The notes beneath the pieces were generated by a model, which searched no databases, was not told where the DNA came from, and saw nothing but the letters and a program-made list of their open reading frames with translations. Position numbers and translations under genes: made by a program. DNA of 64,000 bases from Chryseobacterium camelliae (lineage in GTDB: Bacteria; Bacteroidota; Bacteroidia; Flavobacteriales; Weeksellaceae), in the NCBI RefSeq assembly GCF_030818575.1, contig NZ_JAUTAL010000001.1, positions 1,736,001 to 1,800,000 on the forward strand, written 5' to 3'. The number at the start of each line of letters is the position of its first letter. Within the stretch, counting starts at the first letter, position 1. Of the stretch, positions 10,591 to 19,700 are shown piece after piece.

Positions 10591-12822
10591 TTACATAAGC
10601 AATGTTTCCAATGCATTCTCAAAATTAAATATCTTATCATCAAAAGGAATCAACTCATATGACTTTGAGATATCCATTTCATTTCTTGTTTCGAAATCAG
10701 CAAAAATATTTTGTTGGTTGACTTTTGAAATCTCTTTCTCCCTTATAAATCCTTTTCCTAAAATAAGTCCTATTCTACTGTAGTCATTGTAGAAATATTC
10801 CTGTAAAAGAGGAATAATTTCATTTTTAAAAGATGACTCGAAATCCTCCTTTATAAAATAAGAATGACCCAAAGTATGATTTCTATCAAGTAGTACTTCT
10901 ATTCTTATGTTTATCTTTTCCATAATTTCAGCTCTTTTGAAATTATCTAAAAATACTTTATTTTTTACCACATTAATATCAGGCATCATCTCAACAAAGC
11001 TGAATCGTCTTCTTAAAGCAGTATCTAAAGCTTCCACGCTTCGGTCTGCCGTATTCATTGTTCCAATGATATAGAGATTTGAAGGGACACCAAATTCTTT
11101 TTTTGAATATGGAAGTTTTATTTTTAACTCGTTCTTTTCACCAATTCTTTTATCACTTTCTATTAAAGTAATTAGTTCACCAAATATTGCAGAGACATTA
11201 CCTCGGTTGATCTCATCAATAAAAATGGCATAAGTATTATCTGGATCTGCGATAGCTTTTAAACATATTTTTTTAAATATCCCATCTTTAATTTCAAAAT
11301 TTAATTCATTATCTCCTTCGTCAAGTTTGGGTTTTATACCCTCAATAAAATCTTCGTAACTAAACGATTGATGAAAAGTTATAAATTCATAGTTTTTGAC
11401 TAACTTTCCTGCTTGTGGTTTAAAATTTTTAATTTTAATTAATAAATCTTCGGCTTCCGGATATGTATTTTTCAGAGCCTCTATATCAATAGACCAATTT
11501 GACTTTTCATCTTTAACAAAATAAAGAGGCTCTGATCTTTTTTCTACATTTACATATTTACAATGTAATACAGTATGAGATTGCAGTTGTCCCCAAATTG
11601 TAGGCATTACAGTTTTTGATAAAGAAAGGCGTTCTTTAATTTGTACTATTTCATGCTCGTAAATATTTCTAACTTTTCCAGAAACAATATCCAGCAAAGC
11701 AACCGTAATGACTTGCCACCAACTTAAATCTGCTACTATTCCTTCGATGTAAGATTCTCTAGTTAAGTCAGATTCTTCAACTGAAAACTTTGGAAAATAA
11801 TTCTTTTGCATTGAATAGGTTTTCCCCGTTCCAGGAGGACCATAAAGAATTTGATTAAGTGGTATAGAAACTTTATTCATTATTTCAGTTGGTATATATT
11901 CATCAGCAAAATCTTTTGTCTCATCAATAGATTGAAGGACCTGATAAAGTATATCCTGAGCAAATATTAAATTAGTAGTGTCAGCAAAAGATTCTTCAGT
12001 TAGAAACTCACTTTTAATGTCCAGCAATTGCTGGTCTTTAATGATATAATTAGAAATTAAATTATCAACTAATCTAAGGTAATGCAGATACTTTTTATTT
12101 TTGTTCTCGGGTAAAATTCCTAATTGATTACAGTAAGATTTATAAATAGAACTCTTATATAAAGTATATTTTTCCGGATATTTAAATGTTAGATAGGTAG
12201 AAATGGTACGTTCATCATGATGATGATTCAGACTTATTCCCATCCTTTTATATATGTCCGAAACTTTGCTTTGAAACTCTACAATCCTATTTTCCAATGA
12301 CAGATCTTCATCGAACAGAGTTTTAAAAGCATTGCGATAGTCTTCCGGAAATTCCCTAGCAATATGATTTCTTACTGCAATACCATTGTGATAAATTAAA
12401 TTGCCAAAATTAATTGAAGTTATTTCAGAGGCGAAATCAACAGCTGATACATCTGGCCGGCCATTATATCTATTGATTAAATTCCATTTATAAATTTCAT
12501 TTTTATTACCCTTTAAGACTATGTTCTTGTATTTATTAATTATGTTTAAATTAACGTCTTTAATTAATCTGTTTTTAATAACAAAGCCCATTTTTCTTAA
12601 TGGTTCATTGGTATGATCACCGCCATAAAATCTTTTTTTCTGCCAATCTTTGATGTTAGCTAATCTAGCCGCCCATCGAATAACTTCTTTAGGAGGAAAC
12701 GTTTTACCTTTATATTCAAGATCATATTTAGTAGATCCCTTTAGAAGAACATCATTGGTAGTAATAAATTCCAGAGCATTAACAACCTGTTCTTTTGTAA
12801 CCTGATTGGGTAGACTTGCCAT
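10591..12822 (-). CDS. mcrB: McrB-type AAA+ GTPase with a long N-terminal recognition region
   Basis: This is a 743-residue protein. The AAA+ motor occupies residues ~310-700. It has Walker A ILYGPPGTGKTYSMQ (~residue 325), Walker B YAIFIDEINRGNVSAIFGE (~535, the McrB signature) and the MNTADRSVEALDTALRRRF arginine-finger segment (~590). The N-terminal ~90 residues (KTFPPKEVIRWAARL, GGDHTNEPLRKMGFVI) look like the head domain found on several modified-DNA restriction enzymes such as ScoMcrA. A helical region (~110-290) follows, of a type often fused to McrB motors. These parts probably choose the target DNA, so the recognised modification may differ from that of E. coli McrBC. Together with mcrC it forms a two-gene operon. 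Confidence 0.92.
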   Translation of the reverse strand: MASLPNQVTKEQVVNALEFITTNDVLLKGSTKYDLEYKGKTFPPKEVIRWAARLANIKDWQKKRFYGGDHTNEPLRKMGFVIKNRLIKDVNLNIINKYKNIVLKGNKNEIYKWNLINRYNGRPDVSAVDFASEITSINFGNLIYHNGIAVRNHIAREFPEDYRNAFKTLFDEDLSLENRIVEFQSKVSDIYKRMGISLNHHHDERTISTYLTFKYPEKYTLYKSSIYKSYCNQLGILPENKNKKYLHYLRLVDNLISNYIIKDQQLLDIKSEFLTEESFADTTNLIFAQDILYQVLQSIDETKDFADEYIPTEIMNKVSIPLNQILYGPPGTGKTYSMQKNYFPKFSVEESDLTRESYIEGIVADLSWWQVITVALLDIVSGKVRNIYEHEIVQIKERLSLSKTVMPTIWGQLQSHTVLHCKYVNVEKRSEPLYFVKDEKSNWSIDIEALKNTYPEAEDLLIKIKNFKPQAGKLVKNYEFITFHQSFSYEDFIEGIKPKLDEGDNELNFEIKDGIFKKICLKAIADPDNTYAIFIDEINRGNVSAIFGELITLIESDKRIGEKNELKIKLPYSKKEFGVPSNLYIIGTMNTADRSVEALDTALRRRFSFVEMMPDINVVKNKVFLDNFKRAEIMEKINIRIEVLLDRNHTLGHSYFIKEDFESSFKNEIIPLLQEYFYNDYSRIGLILGKGFIREKEISKVNQQNIFADFETRNEMDISKSYELIPFDDKIFNFENALETLLM

Positions 12823-12844
12823 ATAGTTTATTTACCTATTTTTT

Positions 12845-13123
12845 TTAAAAGTTCCCTGCCTGTTCCAGCACATTCTTATACACATCATCCTGTTTAATGG
12901 GCGGATAGCCGTATTCATGAAGCTTTACAATGATCTCCATTTTCAACTGGGCTTTAATGTCTTCTCTGTCATTATAGTCGGGGAATCTGGCGGTGTTATC
13001 TACTATTTTTTTTATTTCCCGCGCTAAGTCCCGCATTTTTTCTTTGTCGTAATCAAACCCATATTGTTTACTAACGGAATCCAGAATATCATAAAACGCT
13101 TTTTCTTCATAATCAATTTCCAA
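12845..13123 (-). pseudogene. C-terminal fragment of a type I restriction HsdR subunit
   Basis: The 92-residue reading frame (IDYEEKAFYDILDSVSKQYG, REIKKIVDNTARFPDYNDRE, LKMEIIVKLHEYGYPPIKQD, VLEQAGNF) matches the extreme C-terminal helical domain (DUF3387 region) of HsdR proteins, which are normally about 1,000 residues. Nothing of the motor or nuclease remains. There is no ATG: the frame opens at a TTG (13123) four codons after a TAG stop. It sits 22 bp before mcrB, and a TAnnTTTG element at 13158-13165 lies just upstream, so it is probably transcribed with mcrBC. It is most simply a relic of a lost type I system, but a retained small protein cannot be excluded. Confidence 0.75.
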
Positions 13124-13157
13124 GATCCTTGAAATCTACTCTTGATCTATTAAAACA

Positions 13158-13165
13158 CAAATATA
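13158..13165 (-). promoter_or_regulatory. Probable -7 element of the McrBC operon promoter
   Basis: On the minus strand this reads TATATTTG, an exact match to the Bacteroidota -7 consensus TAnnTTTG, about 35 bp before the HsdR fragment and 335 bp before mcrB. No TTG is found at the usual -33 distance, so the assignment is moderate. Confidence 0.5.
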
Positions 13166-13244
13166 TCGGTATTCTATGATACTTCCGAAAGGAAAAATCA
13201 AATTTTCAGATGGATGATTATATTCTATTTTTTCAACTTATAAC

Positions 13245-13475
13245 CTATTGACTTTTCTCATCTATCGCATTTACCACATAATCAAACTTCCAGTTGCTGC
13301 CGTCTTCATTTTTAACTTTCGTATTCTCAAAGAACGAAGTCGCCTGCCCGTAATCAATAGACACGATCACCTTAGTACTGAGGAATCTCGATTCACCGAC
13401 GATCTCGGCATAAACGAATTTGGGAGTCACCTGTGCAAAAGAAAAGACTGCACAGCAGAGCATGTGTTTTTTCAT
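13245..13475 (-). CDS. Small secreted protein, probably truncated
   Basis: This is a 76-residue protein. It starts MKKHMLCCAVFSFAQ, a very short signal-like segment, and continues VTPKFVYAEIVGESRFLSTK and VIVSIDYGQATSFF. From memory, this resembles a family of flavobacterial secreted proteins (FVYCEIVG...LSTKV...DFGQ) that run on for another ~30 residues with a tryptophan-rich end. That end is missing here, and the signal peptide is shorter than usual, so the gene may be decaying. The function is unknown. Confidence 0.5.
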   Translation of the reverse strand: MKKHMLCCAVFSFAQVTPKFVYAEIVGESRFLSTKVIVSIDYGQATSFFENTKVKNEDGSNWKFDYVVNAIDEKSQ

Positions 13476-13610
13476 GGGTTAAAGTTTTGTCAAATATAGC
13501 TAAAAAATCAATTTCTATTAGATGGGAAGCTGTAAAAATAAATTCCGGCTGTTATGTTCTATTGCAACTCATAGCTACCATAATACAACTTCTTAACATA
13601 CTCCATAAAA

Positions 13611-13632
13611 ATACCCGGCAAAAACCGGGCAT
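13611..13632 (-). terminator. Terminator of the FMN reductase gene
   Basis: A hairpin, ATGCCCGGT / GCCGGGTAT on the minus strand, is followed by TTTTTATGG, about 60 bp after the stop of the NADPH-dependent FMN reductase gene. Confidence 0.65.
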
Positions 13633-13693
13633 TTGATCAGCAAAGATTTATAATTCTGTTTGTGGTTTTTATATCAAAACCCTACTCCTGTAT

Positions 13694-14254
13694 TTAAGCC
13701 TCCGCATTCTTTTCAAACCAGGCAATATACGCTTCCACTGCTTCTGCAATGAACTTTTTGGTTTCGCCTTCTTTCAGGGCTCCGCTGTCATCGAACAATT
13801 CATTGGCTTTGGCGATATAAACTTCCGGCTGCTGCATAGCGGGCATATTCAGGAACACGAGGCTCTGCCTCAAATGGTGATTGGCCCCGAATGCGGAAAT
13901 ATTTCCCGGAGAATTGCTGAAGATCGCCGCGGGCTTTTTGTCCCAGACACTTTTACCGGCCGGCCGGGAACCGATGTCGAGGGCATTTTTCAGGACGCCG
14001 GGTACCGAACGGTTGTATTCGGGTGTGATGAAGATGACCCCATCTACCTTCTGCATTTCTTCCCGGAAAGCTTTGTACGATTCCGGGACCTGGTTGTGGT
14101 CGTCAAAATCCTGGTTGTAGACTTCCAGCCCGTCTAATGAAACAATCTGAAACCGGTAACCTTCCGGTGCCATCGGTACAATGGCTTGTGCAATTTTCTT
14201 TGAAAACGATTCTTTACGCAGGCTTCCTGCAAGAATTCCAATTACTTTATCCAT
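13694..14254 (-). CDS. NAD(P)H-dependent FMN reductase (ChrR/YieF-like)
   Basis: The 186-residue protein has a flavodoxin-like fold. GILAGSLRKESFSKKIAQA at the N-terminus is the FMN phosphate-binding loop, and ITPEYNRSVPGVLKNALDIG (~residues 77-96) is the signature of the NADPH-dependent FMN reductase/quinone reductase family. These enzymes reduce quinones, chromate or azo compounds and protect against oxidative stress. The start at 14254 fits the family. It is a single gene lying just outside the degenerate end of the CRISPR array. Confidence 0.93.
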   Translation of the reverse strand: MDKVIGILAGSLRKESFSKKIAQAIVPMAPEGYRFQIVSLDGLEVYNQDFDDHNQVPESYKAFREEMQKVDGVIFITPEYNRSVPGVLKNALDIGSRPAGKSVWDKKPAAIFSNSPGNISAFGANHHLRQSLVFLNMPAMQQPEVYIAKANELFDDSGALKEGETKKFIAEAVEAYIAWFEKNAEA

Positions 14255-14370
14255 ATCGATATAATTTAGTGGTATCTGTGCAACGGATCAGGCGGTATCC
14301 CGATCCCGCACAACAGTACAAGTATCTTGCCGCAGCGTATAGGCAGTGATTTTGGGGAGCTTTAAAAACT

Positions 14371-14433
14371 GTTTTGAACTAAATTTATTTTACCGTACCT
14401 TTTAGGCATAAAATCTTCGTGATACAACACAAC
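14371..14433 (+). repeat. Degenerate terminal CRISPR repeat with a 16-bp insertion
   Basis: The first 29 bases (GTTTTGAACT...TACCGTACC) align with the 5' two thirds of the repeat, and the last 19 (CTTCGTGATACAACACAAC) match its 3' end exactly. The two parts are separated by about 16 extra bases around TTTTAGGCATAAAAT. The next repeat (14464) shares the TTTTACCGTA variant, which links the two as the oldest end of the array. Confidence 0.8.
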
Positions 14434-15049
14434 TTTTGTTTTGTAAGCAACGAGTTCATTTGTGTTGTGAATTGCTTTCATTTTACCGTATCTTCGTGAT
14501 ACAACACAACCAGTTGCGCCGGCTCCATCCGTTTTGGCAAGTTGTGAATTGCTTTCATTTAATCGTATCTTCGTGATACAACACAACGAAGCTAATACGG
14601 CAATCAATTACATCAGAGTTGTGAATTGCTTTCATTTAATCGTATCTTCGTGATACAACACAACCCCATGCTCCGAATTGGAATCCCTTCGCTTGTTGTG
14701 AATTGCTTTCATTTAATCGTATCTTCGTGATACAACACAACAGTAATCTGAATACACAGATCAAAGATCTGGTTGTGAATTGCTTTCATTTAATCGTATC
14801 TTCGTGATACAACACAACTAAACACCAGAAGGCTACATAATATAGACAGTTGTGAATTGCTTTCACTTAATCGTATCTTCGTGATACAACACAACCAATG
14901 GTATTATAGGAATGCAGTTCAGTGCGTTGTGAATTGCTTTCATTTAATCGTATCTTCGTGATACAACACAACTTCTAAAAATTGTCATATTGGAAATGCA
15001 TCGTTGTGAATTGCTTTCATTTAATCGTATCTTCGTGATACAACACAAC

Positions 15050-15357
15050 CCTGTATAGTTATGATTCAATACATCGCAAGTTGTGAATTGCTTTCATTTA
15101 ATCGTATCTTCGTGATACAACACAACACGGGACGTTATCAGACCAGCTTTGGGACAGTTGTGAATTGCTTTTATTTAATCGTATCTTCGTGATACAACAC
15201 AACCCTGTATAGTTATGATTCAATACATCGCAAGTTGTGAATTGCTTTCATTTAATCGTATCTTCGTGATACAACACAACACGGGACGTTATCAGACCAG
15301 CTTTGGGACAGTTGTGAATTGCTTTTATTTAATCGTATCTTCGTGATACAACACAAC
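15050..15357 (+). repeat. Tandem duplication of two spacer-repeat units inside the array
   Basis: The 154-bp block 15050-15203 (spacer starting CCTGTATAGTT, repeat, spacer starting ACGGGACGTT, repeat) is repeated exactly at 15204-15357. The second repeat of each copy carries the same rare variant (GCTTTTATTT instead of GCTTTCATTT), so this is a copied segment and not independent spacer uptake. Confidence 0.95.
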
Positions 15358-15444
15358 CAATATTTTGAACGGATAACGAAGCCGTTGGTTGTGAATTGCT
15401 TTCATTTAATCGTATCTTCGTGATACAACACAACCTCAATATTT

Positions 15445-15467
15445 AACCCACTGAATTGCAGTGGGTT
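15445..15467. terminator. Hairpin between the array and cas2
   Basis: AACCCACTG / CAGTGGGTT with a 5-nt loop lies 10 bp beyond the last repeat and 25 bp from the cas2 stop. T-rich DNA follows on the plus strand. It probably ends the array transcript, and it may also end the cas transcript. Confidence 0.65.
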
Positions 15468-15492
15468 TATTTGTTATTTAGAATTTAAAAAA

Positions 15493-15834
<342 letters not shown>

Positions 15835-15874
15835 TTATTTGTAAAATGTACAATGTAAAAAGTAATTTAATTCA

Positions 15875-16755
15875 TCAGATTAGTTCAGGATAAGAGATCA
15901 GTCGCTTTTCACCCGTGTAACATTTATAAAGCGATGAAGCTGTATATTTTACAGCCATCAACAAGGGTCTTGTTTTATTGTCAATCAGCACATCCTTAGT
16001 CGCGATCTGAAGAATATGCGCTTTGAATTCTTTGGTCAGGTCTTCCGTCTCCGAATTTACTTTTAGCCACTGCATGACCAAAAGGTCCAAGAAAGGACGA
16101 TAAGGTTCCATTAAATCATCTGCGAGACAGTAGGGATTGTATTTGTTTTTATGAAAGATTCCGAGAACCGGAAGCAGTCCTGTTTCAACAATAGCCCTTG
16201 CCACAATACTCCGAAGTACGGCATACCCAAAATTAAAAAAAATGGTTGGGCGAATCCCCGAACCGCTGTCTCAAAAAATCTAGGGTGATCAGGTATTTCC
16301 AGTAATGCTGAGCAGCAATGCCTTCCATATTGGTAACATCGCCGGATTTTACATTCCGCTGGTATTCAATCATAGGTTCATAATAATTCCCCAGTTTCAT
16401 CAGCACATTTTTCTGGTTTTCAATCTTGCATTCCACCGTTTGCTTCCAGAGCTGTTTCTTTAGGGGTTCACTGGCTTCCAACTGCTCTTTTACCTGGTCC
16501 GAATGTTCAGTATGACCGTGCAACGGCAGCATGATTCCATGGGGTAGATGATGCGCATCACAACTTACCACCACCACATTATTGCCCATCATTTTCTGGA
16601 TCAGGTTATGGGAAATGGTCCAGCATCAGCAATCCCAAATCTTCCACCGGGACACTCCCCTTTTCCGCTTTGGTTTCCGGACAGATGATTTTCATCTGCT
16701 CGTCTTTGAGTTTAAGATAAGCGGGATTGCCGATGTAAATGGAGCGGGTGATCAC
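15875..16755 (-). pseudogene. cas1: Cas1 integrase, disrupted by two frameshifts
   Basis: Three consecutive frames together spell a Cas1 protein. Frame one runs from GTG 16755 (ITRSIYIGNPAYLKLKDEQM, VEDLGLLMLDH) to a stop at 16606. Frame two is TISHNLIQKMMGNNVVVVSC, HHLPHGIMLPLHGHTEHSDQ ... QRFGDSPNHFF, then a stop at 16233. Frame three is NFGYAVLRSIVARAIVETGL, LADDLMEPYRPFLDLLVMQW ... SYPELI. The first break lacks about 14 nt between conserved DH and TISH; the remaining junction ACCAT suggests deletion between short direct repeats. The second is one extra base in a run of eight A (16233-16242 on the plus strand). The gene starts 10 bp after cas9. Known role: spacer integration. The product is probably not functional. 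Confidence 0.88.
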
Positions 16756-16765
16756 TTTTAAAGTT

Positions 16766-19700
16766 TTAATATTCTCCTACCTGAACGATTTTTCCCAGAT
16801 GATTCAAACGGACTTTCCAAACATTCTTTAATCCGCTCAATCCTTCCCTTCTCCAGGTAATTCCTTTCAGTGCAGAATTATCTTCGACTGTAGTTTCCAA
16901 ATGATGCCTAAAGAAATAGTCTTTTGTTGCAATTTTCTGCACTCTGAAAAGATTTTTTGAAATAAAACTCAGATTCTTTTCATCAAATAAATCAACTTCT
17001 TTCGGATCAAAATCTTCTGATGGAAATAAAAACATTTCATTTTGTTTCATGGTAAAAAGAAATTTCCAGCCTGATGCGGAATTATATTCTTTATCAATAG
17101 CCGGTAATTTTTGGTTCACTCTTTCTACAGCTTCATAAAAACTCACAACTTTTTCCTGTAAATTTCCATTTTCATCTTCATAAATGGCAACGTGATGGTT
17201 ATTTCCTGTACTTACAAAATCAACGGCTATCCTTTGACCATCTTCATCTAAAATATCTTTTCCTAAGTGATCTTTTTTGTAATGCAGAGCTTCGGCATTA
17301 TTAATTCCTGTAATAGTAACCGCCTTTATTGAAATCCCTTTTGATTTATTAAGCCAGATCGGGTTCTTTTCCAAATCAGAAAAGGCTTCCTTAGAGTTTC
17401 CATTAAATTCTTTTAATCTTTCGGTCAGAATATCACGAATTCCTTTATCAATAACTTTTTCAATATTTTTAAAATCTTTAAAATTATCAGGATTTACCGC
17501 TTTTCTGATCGTATAGCCCGTTTCATACCAGGCTAAAGTTACGGTTTCGGGTAAATGGTCCGTTCTTTCAGCATCAAGAAATATTGGATTTTTAGAAATT
17601 ATATTTTTCCCGGTAAATGCTTTTTTCGGATCTCCGCCAAACTCTTGCAGCCTATTCAGCAAAGCATTTCTGTATCGTTCATTCTGAACTTTTTGAATGG
17701 TTTCTACATCGAATTTTCCCGACACCTTTTCTTCTTTTGTTTTAAGAAATTTTGAACTTCCGTAAATTGTCTCTTTATGAAGTTGTCCTCTAGGAGTCAG
17801 TTCTGCTTTTTCAATTACGCTTCCTTTTTTCTTAATTTTATTGATATTTCTGGTAACGACTTTATTTTTAGCTTTGTGAGAAATTAATATTTCATCCAAA
17901 TGTTTTTTGGCTTCTGCTCTAAGATTTTTAACAGGTTCTTTAAATCTTCTCTGCTTTGAACCATTTTTCTTTTCAATGACTTCTGTAATGTTATTTTCAA
18001 TATTGGTAATTATTTTATGCGCTTTATGAGCTTCATTTTTTCTTGCATTTAAGTAATTGAGATACTGTATATGATTGTGCGTTGTAAAAGCAACCGTTAA
18101 AGCGTCCATTGCGTGGTGACGGTGGTCATTTCTTTTAGTCCAGTTTATAATTCTCTGCTTCTCTTCTCCTTTTGAATTGATGACCGTTTCTGTAAGCCCT
18201 AGTTTTCTGTATTTTTCCAGATTAAGCTCTTTCATTGTATTGACAAGATTCCAGTCTTCACGGAGCTTTTCGGTTATCCGTCCTGAGGTTGGGGTTACAT
18301 AATTTGTAATTCCTAAAAGGATTTCTTTAGCTTTTTTTGCAATATATTGTGTATTTCGCAAATCTCTTTCAATAAAGCCATCTCCTATTTCGACACCTTT
18401 TTTTTGCAGTTTTTCAAATTTGGCTTTGGTAATTGCTCCCTTGTCATACAGATCTTTTATGATGTTTAAAAACTTTTCTAATTTGTCTTTTCCTTCAATC
18501 TCAAGATAATCGAATGCCGTAAAATTTCCTTTTTTAAGATTAGCGCTTCTTGGAACCAAGACTTTATTGGAAAAACTATCATCAAAAAATCGGGATTGTG
18601 GTATGATGTGATCAATATCATATTTCTCGGTAAATAAGTTTCCTCTTTCAATTTTCACATCCGTATACAAATCCTTGAAGCCGTTATTTGCCAGTTCTAA
18701 GTATAATTTGTAACGAATGATATCATTTCTGGATGGAGCAGGAATATTAAATTCCTTTTTCAAAATTTCGGCATATTTCTGATGCTGTATTGTCGCCTTA
18801 TTAATTTCGGAAGTCATTATAGCGCGTTCTTCCGCACTAAATTTGAGCTCTCTTGCCAATTCAATTATTATTTCATCAGGTCTTCCGTATTCTTTTGAAA
18901 CTTCATTCACAAGATTGATCATCTGATTCAAAATCTTTTCAACTACCGGATTTCGTAAAGAATTTTTGGGAAGGATCTCCAACTGTTCCTTTAAAGGCCG
19001 GTTTTCTAATTGCTCTTTTGTTAACGAATTTTTAGAATGATTATACCCTGCATAATTACAGGCTGTACTGTATTTATGCTCTTTAATATAGGGATAAATC
19101 TTTCGCATCGCCTTAGAACTCAGACTTCCATAATCCTGAGGAAAAACAATTTCCGCTAATATTTTGGAATGCTCTTTTCTGAACCCGAATTTCTTTTGCA
19201 GTAACTCATACAGTTTTTCATTTCCTGACGGAGAATCATCACCTTCATAAGAATACAGCAGATGCCACAGCTGGTAAGAAGATTGTTTTTCAAAATCATT
19301 TCCATCCAATTCCGGATTGAAGTCCAGAACAGAAGTATCAATTCCCAAGCCTGACAGCTTTTCCTTAACAAATAATTGTATGATTTCTGAAGAAGCATTG
19401 ATCTTAGAAACTCTAATTTCATCATCAATGGTCAACTTAAATTCTTTTGGAAATGCTATTCCTTCACTGGCTATAATTTTCAGAAAAGCATTGTATAGAT
19501 TTTCATTGGTATAATTTCCTTCAATCTCTTTGAAATTAGTCTTCCATTCTTTCCCCGAATAACCAATAAGATCCAAAACATCCTTTGCAGAAAGTTTTCC
19601 TTTCACATTCACCTCATTGAAAATTGATTGCTTACAATCTAAAACTATTGGAAAAACTTCTTGGTTATCTACATTCTGAAACTGTAAATTATTCAGAACC

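Larger units (their letters stand above)
14371..15434 (+). CRISPR. Type II-C CRISPR array, 14 repeats and 13 spacers
   Basis: The 47-bp repeats start GTTGTGAATTGCTTTCATTT and end CGTGATACAACACAAC. Intact copies begin at 14464, 14541, 14618, 14695, 14772, 14849, 14926, 15003, 15080, 15157, 15234, 15311 and 15388; a degenerate one spans 14371-14433. All 13 spacers are 30 bp. Eleven are distinct, because two occur twice. The repeat has terminal inverted hexamers (GTTGTG/CACAAC) and an internal hairpin GTATC/GATAC. The 5' end of the repeat pairs with the tracrRNA anti-repeat, so the crRNA is read on the plus strand, opposite to the cas genes. The array sits directly beyond cas2. Confidence 0.98.

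Noticed and set aside
14362..14607. An 81-residue reading frame across the start of the CRISPR array
   Set aside because: It runs through repeats and spacers and has no family match; it is an artefact of the array.
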